Shown here: positions 18,860 to 27,290 of the stretch, one piece after another
Layout of the letters: every line of letters starts with the position of its first letter
Position numbering within the stretch: the stretch's first letter is position 1
From: Phosphoribacter sp964647395
GTDB taxonomy: Bacteria; Actinomycetota; Actinomycetes; Actinomycetales; Dermatophilaceae
Length of the DNA: 64,000 bases
Assembly (NCBI GenBank): GCA_964647395.1
Contig: CAZYHR010000003.1
Coordinates: 9,334 to 73,333, forward strand
Direction of reading: 5' to 3'
Position numbers and translations under genes: made by a program
Notes under the pieces: generated by a model
Database searches by the model: none
Seen by the model: the letters and a program-made list of their open reading frames with translations, nothing else
Told to the model about the DNA's origin: nothing

Positions 18860-21800
18860 TTGAAGGACATCACCCGGCTGGCAATCATCGAGCGCGGCGA
18901 GCCGGTGGTGCGCGTCCTCGCGGCCGTCGGCAGCATCAACCGGCGTGCCGAGGACGGCCGGCTCAGCACCGTCGTCCTCACCGCCGACGATCGGGAGCGC
19001 GCCTGGTACGCCCGCGAGGCCGACGAGTTGATCACCGTCGCGGCCGACCTGCCGCCCGGCGAGTTGGCCGCGGCGGTCCGGGCCACCGGCGCGGACACCG
19101 CGTGGATCGGGGCGGCACCGGTCACCGACCCGGCCGGCCTGGTCGAGGCGCTCACCGCGCTCGGGGTCACCGTCGTCGGGCCCGACGCCGCGACGATCCG
19201 CGCCCTGGCCGACCCGGGGTCGCTGGCCGAGACCGCCGCCCGCGCGGGCCTGGCGATGGCCCCCGAGGGTCAGCCGTATCGGGTCATCGAGATCGACGTG
19301 CTGGCCGACCAGCTGGGCGGGGTGTGGGCGCTGGGTGGGCGGGACGCGAGCCTGACCCGGGGCGGCATACCGGTGATCACCGAGATGCCCGCCCCGGGAG
19401 TGTCCGAGTCGACCGCCGGGGCGCTCGAGCACGCCGCCCGGCGCCTGGCCCGGGCCGCCGGCTACCGCGGCGCCGGCGTGGTCCGGCTCGCGCTCGCCGA
19501 GGACGGGGACACCTTCTGGCTGCTGGGCGTCGACACCCTCGCCCGGGCCGAGCACGCGATGCTCGAGGAGACCACCGGAGCCGGCTTCGTCGGGCTGCGG
19601 CTGCGGCTGGCCGCCGGTGCGGCGCTGCCGTCGACCGTGCCGGAGCCCAGCGGGCACGCCGTCGAGATCCGGCTGCTGGCCCAGGACCCGCAGCGCGGCT
19701 TCAGCCCCGCCGGCGGAGCCGTCGAGTTGCTCGACCTGCCGGTCGGCACCGGGGTGCGGGTCGATGCCAGCCAGCGGGTCGGTGATCTCGTCGACGGGGC
19801 CGGCGACCCGGTCGTGGCCACCATCACCGCCTGGGGCCGGGACCGCGACGAGGCGCTCGACCGGGCCCACAGCGCCCTGGAGCGCACGACCGTCGTGCTG
19901 CAGCAGGGCATGACCAGCCGCACCGCCGCGATCCGGCTGCTCGACGAGCTGACCGCGTCGCGGGCCCCGGCCCGGGCCGGCTGGTACGACGAGGCGCTGC
20001 GCGCCGACGAGCTGCACCAACCCGCCGACCCGCTGGCCGTCGTGGCCGCCGCCGTCGAGGCCTACGAGTCGGACGCGTCGCTGGTCCAGCTGGCGTTCTT
20101 CGCCTCCGCCGCCCGCGGCCGGCCGGCCCACCCGGAGGCCGTCGGGGCGCAGGTGCAGCTGCACTACCGCGGCCACGACTACCGGTTGCGCGTCGACCGC
20201 ACCGGCCCGCGCACCTATCGGGTGCAGCAGGGCGGCACGACGTGCGAGGTCACCGTCGACCGGATCGGCGACTTCGAGCGCCGCATCGTCTGCCGCGGGG
20301 CCAAGCACCGCGTCGTGGCGGTCGAGCAGGGCGCCGACTTCCGCCTCGAGATCGACGGCGTGGGTCACCTGGTCAGCCGCGAGGACGGGGTCGTGGTGCG
20401 CACCGGATGGCCGGCCCTGGTGTCCAACCTGCTCGTGCAGGCCGGCGACCGGGTGACCGCCGGGCAGCCCGTCGCGGTCCTCGAGTCGATGAAGATGGTC
20501 ACCACCCTCACCGCGCCGTTCGACGGAGTGGTCACCTCCCTCGCGGTGAGCGACAACACCCAGGTCGAGCGGGGCGCACCGCTGCTGCGCATCCGGGCGG
20601 CCCACCCCGGCGAGGCGCCGCCGGCCGTGCCGCCGGCCGCGGCCGGACCCGACGAGAGCGTCGAGCTGGCCTCGATCGCGGCCGAGAACGGCTCGCCGAC
20701 GGGCAAGGACGCCGCCTGGGTCTATCACCGGCTGGGCGACTACCTGCTGGGCTACGACCTCGACCCGGCCAGCTTCAAGGCGCTGCTGGCCCGCCAGCAG
20801 GAGATCATCCGCCAGACCCCGGCCACCGACCTCGAGCAGATCGCCGCGGAGAACTACCTGCTCGACCTGTTCGCCGACATCGGGGCCCTCTATCGCCCCC
20901 GCACCGAGGCCGAGGACGCCGGCGACGAGCAGGCCCAGGCCAACACCCAGGAGTACTTCCTGGCCTACCTGCAGTGGCTCGACCCGGACCAGGCCGGCCT
21001 GCCGGGGCGCTACCGGCGCCGGCTGGAGCGGGCCCTGGCCCGCTACGACGTGCGCAGCCTGACCCGCAGCCGGGCCCTCGAGGCGGCCACCGTGTGGATG
21101 TTCCGCTCGTTCGAGCGGATCCCGGTGCTCGTCCCGGCGGTCCAGGCGATCCTCACTCGCCGCCTGGCCGCCCACGGCCAACTGGCACCGATGGCCGACG
21201 CCGGCGCGCACCAGCGGCTCGACCGGCTCATCGTCGCCACCGAGGGCCGCCAGCAGAACGTCGCCGACCTGGCTCGCGACGTGCTGTTCCACTTCTTCGA
21301 GGAGCCCCCGATGCTCGCCGCGGCCGAGGAGGCCAAGGCGACCGTCCGCGCCCACCTGCAACACCTGCGCGACCACCCCGACTCGCCCGACCGGGAGCAG
21401 CGCATCGACGCCCTGGTGGCCGCGCCCCATCCGGTCCGGCGCAACCTGCTGGACGGGTGGTTGGGCGCGCAGGACTCCGACGCCCTGCGCGACGTCATCC
21501 TGGAGATCTACCTGCGGCGGTTCTATCGCATCCGCGAGCTGCGTCAGGTGGCCACCGCCGAGGTGGCCGGCCGGCAGCTCGGCCACGCCCAGTACGACCA
21601 CGAGGGGATGCCGGTCCATCTGGTCGTCTCGTACGCCGCGTGGGACGAGCTGGCCGAGCTCGCCGCGGCGATCCGCGCCTATCTCGAGCCGGTGCCCGCC
21701 GCGCCGGAGGTCGTCGTCGACATCGTGCTGTGGCGTGACGGGGAGCGGGAGTCGATCGAGCAGCTGACCGAGCGGGCCGCCGCCGTCCTGGTCGGGTGCG

Positions 21801-24202
21801 ACTTCGGTCGGCCGCTGCACCGGCTGGACCTGACCATCACCAGCCTCGGCGGCTCCGACGACCAGGGCCGGGACACCCAGCACCTGACCTTCCGGCAGGA
21901 CGAGGACGGCGCCTTCGTCGAGGACGAGCTCTATCGCAACCTGCACCCGATGCTGGCCAAGCGGATGGACCTGTGGCGGCTGTCCAACTTCGACCTGACC
22001 CGGCTGGCCTCGCCGGAGGACGTCTACCTGTTCCTCGGGGTGGCGCACAGCAACCCCAAGGACCGGCGGTTGTTCGCGCTGGCCGAGGTCCGCGACCTGG
22101 TCAAGGTCCGCGACGAGGAGACCGGGGCGCAGAGCTATCCGCGGCTGGGCCGGGTGGGGTTGCAGGCGCTCGCGGCGATGCGGGTGGCGCTGTCGCAGTT
22201 CGCGCCCCGTGAGCGGCCCTCGGCCAACCGCCTGGTGCTGTGGGTGCGCCCGGAGTTCGACGTGCCCCAGCACGAATGGCCGGCGCTGGCCGGCAACTAC
22301 CTGCCGCTGGCCAAGGGTGCCGGGCTGGACAAGGTCGCCCTGCACGTGCACGCGCGGGACGAGCGCGGCGTGCTGGTCGACAAGGTCCTCACCGTCGACG
22401 GCATCGGCCGCACCGGCACGACGATCCGCTTCGGCGACCCCGGACCCAACCCGATCCGGCCGCTGACCCGGTACGCGCAGAAGGTCATCACCGCGGAGCG
22501 CTTCGGCACGCCCTACCCCTACGAGATCGTCCAGATGCTCACCCCCGGCGAGGGGGACCCGTCACCGTTCCCGCGGGGCACCTTCCAGGAACTCGACCTG
22601 GACGAGAGCGGGGACAACCTGGTGCCGGTGGACCGGCCGCCGGCCGAGAACACCGCGCACATCGTCTGCGGGCTGCTGACGACCTACACCGACGTCGTGC
22701 CCGAGGGCATGACCCGGGTCGCCATGCTGTCCGACCCGACCCAGGGCCTGGGCAACCTGTCCGAACCCGAGTGCCGCCGGATCAACGCCTCGCTCCGACT
22801 CGCGGCGGAGCGCCAGATCCCGGTCGAGTGGTATGCCTGTTCGTCCGGCGCGCTCATCGCCATGGATTCGGGCACCGAGAACATGGACTGGATCTCGCTG
22901 ACCCTGCGCCGGATCATCGAGTTCACCCAGGCCGGCGGCGAGATCAACATCATCGTCACCGGCATCAACGTCGGCGGCCAGCCCTACTGGAACGCCGAGG
23001 CGACGATGCTCATGCACACCCGGGGCATCCTCGTCATGACCCCGGCCAGCACGATGGTGCTCACCGGCAAGCAGGCCCTGGACTTCTCCGGCGCGGTCTC
23101 GGCCGACGACAACTTCGGCATCGGCGGCTACGACCGGGTCATGGGCCTCAACGGGCAGGCGCAGTACTGGGCGCCGTCGTTCCAGGATGCCTGCCGGCTG
23201 CTGCTCGACCACTACGACTACACCTACGTCGTGCCGGGCGAGCGCTTCCCCCGGCGCCGGCCCACCGACGACCCGGCCGACCGGGACGTGCGCCAGTCGG
23301 TGCACGACCGGGTGCCGGGCACGACGTTCACCACGGTCGGCGAGGTGTTCGACCTCGCCACCAACCCCGACCGCAAGCAGCCCTTCGACATGCGTTCGGT
23401 CATGCGCTCGGTCGCCGACAACGACTGCGAGCCGCTGGAGCGCTGGTTGCACTGGCAGGACGGCGAGAACTCCATCGTCTGGGACGTGACCGTCGGCGGC
23501 ATACCGGTGTGCATGATCGGCATCTCGTCGCGGGCGCTGCCGCGGCAGGGCTTCGTGCCCTCCGACGGGCCGACGTCGTGGACCTCGGGCACGCTGTTCC
23601 CGCAGGCGTCCCGCAAGACCGCGCGGGCCATCAACGCGGTCAGCGGCAACCGTCCGCTGGTCGTCATGGCCAACCTGTCCGGGTTCGACGGGTCGCCGGA
23701 GTCGATGCGCAAGTGGCAACTCGAGTACGGCGCCGAGATCGGCCGGGCGATCACCAACTTCAAGGGCCCGATCGTCTTCGTCGTCGTCTCCCGCTATCAC
23801 GGCGGCGCCTTCGTCGTCTTCTCCAAGCGGCTCGTCGAGACGATGGAGATCGCGGCCATCGAGGGCTCCTTCGCGTCGGTCATCGGCGGCGCGCCGGCGG
23901 CGGCGACGGTCTTCGCCCGCGAGGTCAAGATCCGCACCGAGAAGGACCCCGAGGTCGTCGCGGCCCGCGAGGCCGCGGCGGCGGCCAGCGGCCCCGAGGC
24001 CGGGCGGCTGCGGGCCACTGCGGCCTCGGTCACCGCTGCCGTGCGCTCGCGCAAGCTCGGCGAGGGGGCCGACGAGTTCGACTCGATCCACACCATCGAG
24101 CGGGCCCGGCAGATGGGGTCGGTCGACCACATCATCCCGGCCGACCGGCTGCGGCCCTATGTCATCGACGCCCTGGAGCGCTGGATGGCCAAGCTGGGCT
24201 GA
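18860..24202 (+). CDS. Single-chain biotin-dependent acyl-CoA carboxylase with degenerate biotin carboxylase domain
   Basis: 1,780 residues in one chain, the eukaryote-like order BC-BCCP-central-CT. Single-chain carboxylases are known in a few actinobacteria. The BC-like part (1-395) starts like AccC (IIERGEPVVRVLAAV) but lacks the Gly-rich ATP-grasp segment; the usual RRHQK is RGGIP and EMNTRIQVEH reads GVDTLARAEH. The biotinyl site is intact (ESMKM, Lys about 544). The carboxyltransferase half (about 1195-1780) keeps SGTLFPQASRKTARAI, NLSGFDGSPESMRK, EYGAEIGRAI, SRYHGGAFVVFSK and GGAPAAATVF. The TTG start is chosen because it aligns with AccC starts. Expected role: malonyl-CoA supply for the adjacent synthase, probably needing a BC supplied in trans. 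Confidence 0.85.
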   Translation: MKDITRLAIIERGEPVVRVLAAVGSINRRAEDGRLSTVVLTADDRERAWYAREADELITVAADLPPGELAAAVRATGADTAWIGAAPVTDPAGLVEALTALGVTVVGPDAATIRALADPGSLAETAARAGLAMAPEGQPYRVIEIDVLADQLGGVWALGGRDASLTRGGIPVITEMPAPGVSESTAGALEHAARRLARAAGYRGAGVVRLALAEDGDTFWLLGVDTLARAEHAMLEETTGAGFVGLRLRLAAGAALPSTVPEPSGHAVEIRLLAQDPQRGFSPAGGAVELLDLPVGTGVRVDASQRVGDLVDGAGDPVVATITAWGRDRDEALDRAHSALERTTVVLQQGMTSRTAAIRLLDELTASRAPARAGWYDEALRADELHQPADPLAVVAAAVEAYESDASLVQLAFFASAARGRPAHPEAVGAQVQLHYRGHDYRLRVDRTGPRTYRVQQGGTTCEVTVDRIGDFERRIVCRGAKHRVVAVEQGADFRLEIDGVGHLVSREDGVVVRTGWPALVSNLLVQAGDRVTAGQPVAVLESMKMVTTLTAPFDGVVTSLAVSDNTQVERGAPLLRIRAAHPGEAPPAVPPAAAGPDESVELASIAAENGSPTGKDAAWVYHRLGDYLLGYDLDPASFKALLARQQEIIRQTPATDLEQIAAENYLLDLFADIGALYRPRTEAEDAGDEQAQANTQEYFLAYLQWLDPDQAGLPGRYRRRLERALARYDVRSLTRSRALEAATVWMFRSFERIPVLVPAVQAILTRRLAAHGQLAPMADAGAHQRLDRLIVATEGRQQNVADLARDVLFHFFEEPPMLAAAEEAKATVRAHLQHLRDHPDSPDREQRIDALVAAPHPVRRNLLDGWLGAQDSDALRDVILEIYLRRFYRIRELRQVATAEVAGRQLGHAQYDHEGMPVHLVVSYAAWDELAELAAAIRAYLEPVPAAPEVVVDIVLWRDGERESIEQLTERAAAVLVGCDFGRPLHRLDLTITSLGGSDDQGRDTQHLTFRQDEDGAFVEDELYRNLHPMLAKRMDLWRLSNFDLTRLASPEDVYLFLGVAHSNPKDRRLFALAEVRDLVKVRDEETGAQSYPRLGRVGLQALAAMRVALSQFAPRERPSANRLVLWVRPEFDVPQHEWPALAGNYLPLAKGAGLDKVALHVHARDERGVLVDKVLTVDGIGRTGTTIRFGDPGPNPIRPLTRYAQKVITAERFGTPYPYEIVQMLTPGEGDPSPFPRGTFQELDLDESGDNLVPVDRPPAENTAHIVCGLLTTYTDVVPEGMTRVAMLSDPTQGLGNLSEPECRRINASLRLAAERQIPVEWYACSSGALIAMDSGTENMDWISLTLRRIIEFTQAGGEINIIVTGINVGGQPYWNAEATMLMHTRGILVMTPASTMVLTGKQALDFSGAVSADDNFGIGGYDRVMGLNGQAQYWAPSFQDACRLLLDHYDYTYVVPGERFPRRRPTDDPADRDVRQSVHDRVPGTTFTTVGEVFDLATNPDRKQPFDMRSVMRSVADNDCEPLERWLHWQDGENSIVWDVTVGGIPVCMIGISSRALPRQGFVPSDGPTSWTSGTLFPQASRKTARAINAVSGNRPLVVMANLSGFDGSPESMRKWQLEYGAEIGRAITNFKGPIVFVVVSRYHGGAFVVFSKRLVETMEIAAIEGSFASVIGGAPAAATVFAREVKIRTEKDPEVVAAREAAAAASGPEAGRLRATAASVTAAVRSRKLGEGADEFDSIHTIERARQMGSVDHIIPADRLRPYVIDALERWMAKLG

Positions 24203-24204
24203 CT

Positions 24205-24459
24205 GTGAGGATCGACCCCGCCGGGCCGCTCAGCGGTGCGGGCCGCGTCGAGCCGACCGACGGCCGCCCGGACCGGCACGGTCGTCACGATCAGGGCGCT
24301 GGAGCACGGCCCGATCCCCGGGTCGTCGTCACCGGCTCCTCGCCGCGGCTGCTGGCCCGGCCGCTGGCGGGCTTCGGGTCGCTCGTCCGGGTCGAGTCCC
24401 CTGCCGAGGTGCGCGCGTGCCTGTCCGACCTCGGGCGCCGGCTGCTCGGCGTAGGGTGA
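24205..24459 (+). CDS. Small hypothetical ORF (84 codons), doubtful
   Basis: A GTG-initiated frame begins 2 nt after the carboxylase stop. It is Arg/Gly/Pro rich with no recognisable domain; the end (SPRLLARPLAGFGSLVRV, then ACLSDLGRRLLGVG) looks more protein-like than the start. Its stop overlaps a TAGGGT box (24452-24457) that could be the -10 of the next gene. It may be chance coding in a GC-rich spacer. Confidence 0.25.
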   Translation: MRIDPAGPLSGAGRVEPTDGRPDRHGRHDQGAGARPDPRVVVTGSSPRLLARPLAGFGSLVRVESPAEVRACLSDLGRRLLGVG

Positions 24460-24462
24460 GGC

Positions 24463-25392
24463 GTGCTCACCCGCGCCGACATCGACGCCGCCCGATCGAG
24501 GATCGCCCCGCACGTGCGCCACACCCCGCTGCTCGGCCCCGCCCCCGCTGAGCCTGCCGTCTGGCTCAAGTGCGAGTTCCTGCAATACACAGGGGTTTTC
24601 AAGGTCCGGGGGGCGGTCAACCTGTTGCTCAGTGCCCGCGACCGCGGCGAGTTGGACAACTCGGCCGGTGTCGTCATCGCGTCGGGAGGCAACGCCGGGC
24701 TGGCCACCGCGTATGCCGCCGGCCGGCTCGGGACTCGCGCCACCGTCTTCGTGCCGTCGGTCGCCCCGGCGGTCAAGGTGGCCCGACTGCGCGACTACGG
24801 GGCCGACGTGCAGGTCGCCGGCGACGAGTTCGCGCAGGCGGCCGAGGCGGCCGAGCGGTTCGCCGCAGCGCGGGGCGCGCTGCTGTCGCACGCCTACGAC
24901 CTGCCCGAGGTCGTCTGCGGCGCAGGCACCTTGGCGGCGGAACTGCTCGACGACGAGCCCGGCATCGACACCCTGCTGGTCGCGACCGGTGGTGGGGGGC
25001 TGGTCGCCGGCATGGCGCTCGCCGTCGACGGCCGGGCCCGGGTCGTCGCCGTCGAACCGGCGGCGTCGCCGACCGTGCACGCGGCCCTCGCGGCGGACGA
25101 GCCCGTCGACGTCGGCGTCCGCGGGGTCGCCGTCGACTCACTCGGCGCGAAGCGGGTCGGCACCATCGCCTGGGAGATCATCGGACGTACCTGTCCCACA
25201 AGCGTTCTCGTCGACGAAGGCGCGATCGTGCAGGCCCGTCGCACGCTGTGGCGCGACTACCGCATCGCCGCCGAGCACGGCGCCGCGACCGCGTACGCCG
25301 CGCTGGCGGCGGCCTACCGGCCCGAGCCCGACGAGCGGGTCGCCGTCGTCGTGTGCGGTGCCAACACCGACCCGGCCACCCTCGAGCAGTAA
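24463..25392 (+). CDS. PLP-dependent threonine/serine dehydratase-like protein
   Basis: 309 residues of fold-type II PLP enzyme without an ACT regulatory domain, like catabolic serine/threonine dehydratases or serine racemases. The PLP lysine is in YTGVFKVRGAVN, the substrate loop is ASGGNAGLATA and the phosphate cup is TGGGGLVAG. It would convert L-threonine or L-serine to a 2-oxo acid plus ammonia. The GTG start lies 5 nt after a TAGGGT -10-like box, suggesting a leaderless mRNA. Pro/Leu-rich HTPLLGP near the start is the family's N-terminal motif. It converges with the P-loop gene and has no obvious link to the lipid genes. Confidence 0.82.
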   Translation: MLTRADIDAARSRIAPHVRHTPLLGPAPAEPAVWLKCEFLQYTGVFKVRGAVNLLLSARDRGELDNSAGVVIASGGNAGLATAYAAGRLGTRATVFVPSVAPAVKVARLRDYGADVQVAGDEFAQAAEAAERFAAARGALLSHAYDLPEVVCGAGTLAAELLDDEPGIDTLLVATGGGGLVAGMALAVDGRARVVAVEPAASPTVHAALAADEPVDVGVRGVAVDSLGAKRVGTIAWEIIGRTCPTSVLVDEGAIVQARRTLWRDYRIAAEHGAATAYAALAAAYRPEPDERVAVVVCGANTDPATLEQ

Positions 25393-25405
25393 CTGAGGCC
25401 CGCCG

Positions 25406-25786
25406 TCACCCCCCCCGACACCGCGGGCCGGGGTGGTCGGTCACCCGGCTCAGGCCGGCCAGGGCGTCGACGACCGGCACGACCTCGACGAAGCGGGCGC
25501 CGACCTCGCCGGCCAGCGCCTCGAGCGTCTCGACGAACTCGGTGTGGGCGAGGAACTGCCCGACGACGACGTCGTGGCCGTCCAGCAGGTGCTGCCGGGC
25601 GACGGCCGCCGCCAGTCGGCGCGCCTGCCGCCCCGACGCGGCCGGGTCGTCCTGCCACGGCCCCGGGCTGTGCTTGAGCACGTCGACGTCGAGGGCCAGC
25701 GCCGCCGGTCGGTGCGCCGCCCAGGCGGCCGCGATCGTCGACTTGCCCGACCCGGGCGCGCCGTCGACCAGGACGAGTTGCGGCAC
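25406..25786 (-). CDS. Small P-loop NTPase/kinase-like protein
   Basis: 126 residues with Walker A GAPGSGKST close to the N-terminus (VLVDGAPGSGKSTIAAAW), then LALDVDVLKHSPG and HDVVVGQFLAHTEFVETLEALA. It resembles AAA/zeta-toxin-like small nucleotide kinases but is shorter than the usual 160-180 residues; the lid and C-terminal helix appear missing, so it may be truncated or frame-shifted near VTDHPGPRCRGG. GTG start 1 nt downstream of the phosphopantetheinyl transferase stop, so it is probably its cotranscribed partner. The substrate is unknown. Confidence 0.6.
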   Translation of the reverse strand: MPQLVLVDGAPGSGKSTIAAAWAAHRPAALALDVDVLKHSPGPWQDDPAASGRQARRLAAAVARQHLLDGHDVVVGQFLAHTEFVETLEALAGEVGARFVEVVPVVDALAGLSRVTDHPGPRCRGG

Positions 25787-25787
25787 G

Positions 25788-26567
25788 TCAGTCCGCCAGC
25801 GGCCGGGCCAGCCACGAATGCCTGGGCGTCGCGTCGGCGAGCACCGCGCCGCCGTCGAGCGGCGTCGGCGGCTGCCCGTCGTCGCCGAGCGCCCCGGTAT
25901 GCCGCGCCGCCAGGGTGAGCAGGTAGGCCCCGTCCCGGCGCCACCAGCCGGGGAACACCTCGCCGGTCACCGCCCGGACGGTGAGCGGAGCCCACCCGTC
26001 CGGGCGAGCGGCATCCGAGGCGGTGACGGTGACCGAGCGGGTGTCCGCCCGCAGGCCGACCCGCAACACCTTGAGCGCGGACTCCTTGGCCGACCAGACG
26101 AGGTTGGCCGCGACCGCCCAACCCAGCGAGCCGACGGGCCCGTGATCGCGCACCCAGGCCTGCTCGGGCGGGGTGAGGAAGTCGGCCACGAAGCCCGCGG
26201 AGCGCGGCTCGACGATCTCGAGGTCGACCCCGAGGGTGCCGAAGCCCATGGTCCCGGCCGGACCGACCAAGCACACGGCGGCGCCGGCGCGGTCGGTCAG
26301 CGACACGTCGAGCCCGACGTCGGCGCCGTCGACCCGGACATACGGGGCCCCGCCGGGACGGTTGAGCACCTCGACCCGGGCCAGGCTCGCGACGTCGAGG
26401 GGGCGGCCGAGCAGGGCGCTGACGGCGCGTTTGCCGGCGAAGCGGCGCAGCCGGTACTCGGTGCGGCGTTTGGTGAAGCGCATGCCGGCCGCGCGGGTGG
26501 CCTCGGGTGGGGCCAGCCAGTCGACCCCGACCGGCACGGTGTCCTCGGTGACCGCGAGCCACTGCAT
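25788..26567 (-). CDS. 4'-phosphopantetheinyl transferase superfamily protein
   Basis: 259 residues. Group motifs are FGTLGVDLEIVEPRS (Mg-binding GVDxE) and LVWSAKESALKVL (WxxKEAxxK signature), both intact. It transfers phosphopantetheine from CoA to carrier domains. Being within 8 kb of the synthase, it is the natural candidate to modify that enzyme, though it is on the other strand and past a dehydratase gene. The start is ATG 26567; the upstream extension of the open frame runs into the tRNA-Asn gene and is rejected. The Thr carrier site of the synthase makes its real target an open question. Confidence 0.8.
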   Translation of the reverse strand: MQWLAVTEDTVPVGVDWLAPPEATRAAGMRFTKRRTEYRLRRFAGKRAVSALLGRPLDVASLARVEVLNRPGGAPYVRVDGADVGLDVSLTDRAGAAVCLVGPAGTMGFGTLGVDLEIVEPRSAGFVADFLTPPEQAWVRDHGPVGSLGWAVAANLVWSAKESALKVLRVGLRADTRSVTVTASDAARPDGWAPLTVRAVTGEVFPGWWRRDGAYLLTLAARHTGALGDDGQPPTPLDGGAVLADATPRHSWLARPLAD

Positions 26568-26636
26568 GGGGTCATCCTGACAGCCCGGGCACGACGAAGA
26601 CCCCCGACCCGCGAACGCGCGGTCAGGGGCCTGGGC

Positions 26637-26712
26637 TGGCTCCCCCACTTGGACTCGAACCAAGAACCTACCGGTTAACAGCCGGTTGCTCTGCCAATTG
26701 AGCTATGGAGGA
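26637..26712 (-). tRNA. tRNA-Asn (GUU anticodon)
   Basis: A cloverleaf can be drawn on the minus strand: acceptor TCCTCCA/TGGGGGA (one G-T pair), D-loop with CAATTGGC, anticodon stem ACCGG/CCGGT with loop CTGTTAA (anticodon bases at 26677-26679), T-arm CTTGG-TTCGAGT-CCAAG, discriminator G and encoded CCA. Length is 76 nt including CCA. Confidence 0.95.
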
Positions 26713-26777
26713 TCGGTGCCCAGATAGGTTAGCAAACCCGCCAGGTGCCGGTGAACCGCGTTCGGCCGGGGCGGGGC

Positions 26778-27290
26778 TCAGCGAGGCGGCAGGCCGACCT
26801 CCTCGCGGAGCCGGTCGAAGACCTCGACCGCGAGCACGTCGATCTGCTGCGAGGGCCGGGTGCCGCGGCCGAGCACGACCTGCTCGACCAGTTCCCCGCT
26901 GGCCAGGTCCTTGCGGATCACCGCCCGCGCGCGCCGCGCCCCCGGCAGCGGCAGGTCGTCGGCGGTCACGACGCTGGCCTGGACCCGCTCGCGAAGCACC
27001 TGCAGGAAGCGCTCCTCGAAGCCCAGCGGCAGGACCACCGGCCGGCCACCGTCGACGAAGATCACGGTCAGCTCACTGGCCTGCCGACCCCAGACCGCCT
27101 GGTCGACCTCGTGCCAGGGCCGGTCCCAGAGCACCTCGCCGTCGGGACGCACCGCGACGAAACGGGCCGGCGTGGCCAGCAGCCACGCGCTGCCGGCGTC
27201 CCCGGCGGCCAGCAACCGCTGACCCTCGACGGCGGCCAGCGCGGCGGCCGGTGGCGGGGCCGGCTGCTGCCGGCGGCGCGACCAGATCAC
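26778..27290 (-). CDS. Conserved hypothetical protein next to dnaG
   Basis: 170 residues, GTG start overlapping the dnaG stop (GTGA at 27287-27290) and preceded by GGGAGG, so it is coupled to primase. The sequence begins with basic WSRRRQQ, then a beta-rich part (LLAAGDAGSAWLLATPARFVAVRPDGEVLWDRPWHEVDQAVW, split here at domain level) like a small PH-like or scramblase-like fold, and a C-terminus with VIRKDLASGELVEQVVLG. I know of similar small proteins beside actinobacterial dnaG genes but no function for them. Its conserved linkage suggests a role near replication or simply shared transcription. Confidence 0.65.
   Translation of the reverse strand: MIWSRRRQQPAPPPAAALAAVEGQRLLAAGDAGSAWLLATPARFVAVRPDGEVLWDRPWHEVDQAVWGRQASELTVIFVDGGRPVVLPLGFEERFLQVLRERVQASVVTADDLPLPGARRARAVIRKDLASGELVEQVVLGRGTRPSQQIDVLAVEVFDRLREEVGLPPR

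Noticed and set aside
18662..22351. Minus-strand open frame of 1,229 codons over the carboxylase
   Set aside because: Antisense shadow; the plus-strand frame carries clear biotinyl and carboxyltransferase motifs.
24236..24454. Alternative small frame after the carboxylase gene
   Set aside because: Arg/Ser/Pro-rich with no motif; a competing frame (24205-24459) is only slightly better and is itself listed as doubtful.
26568..26663. Longer N-terminus for the PPTase
   Set aside because: The extension runs into the tRNA-Asn gene and has no homology-like character; ATG 26567 starts the recognisable protein.
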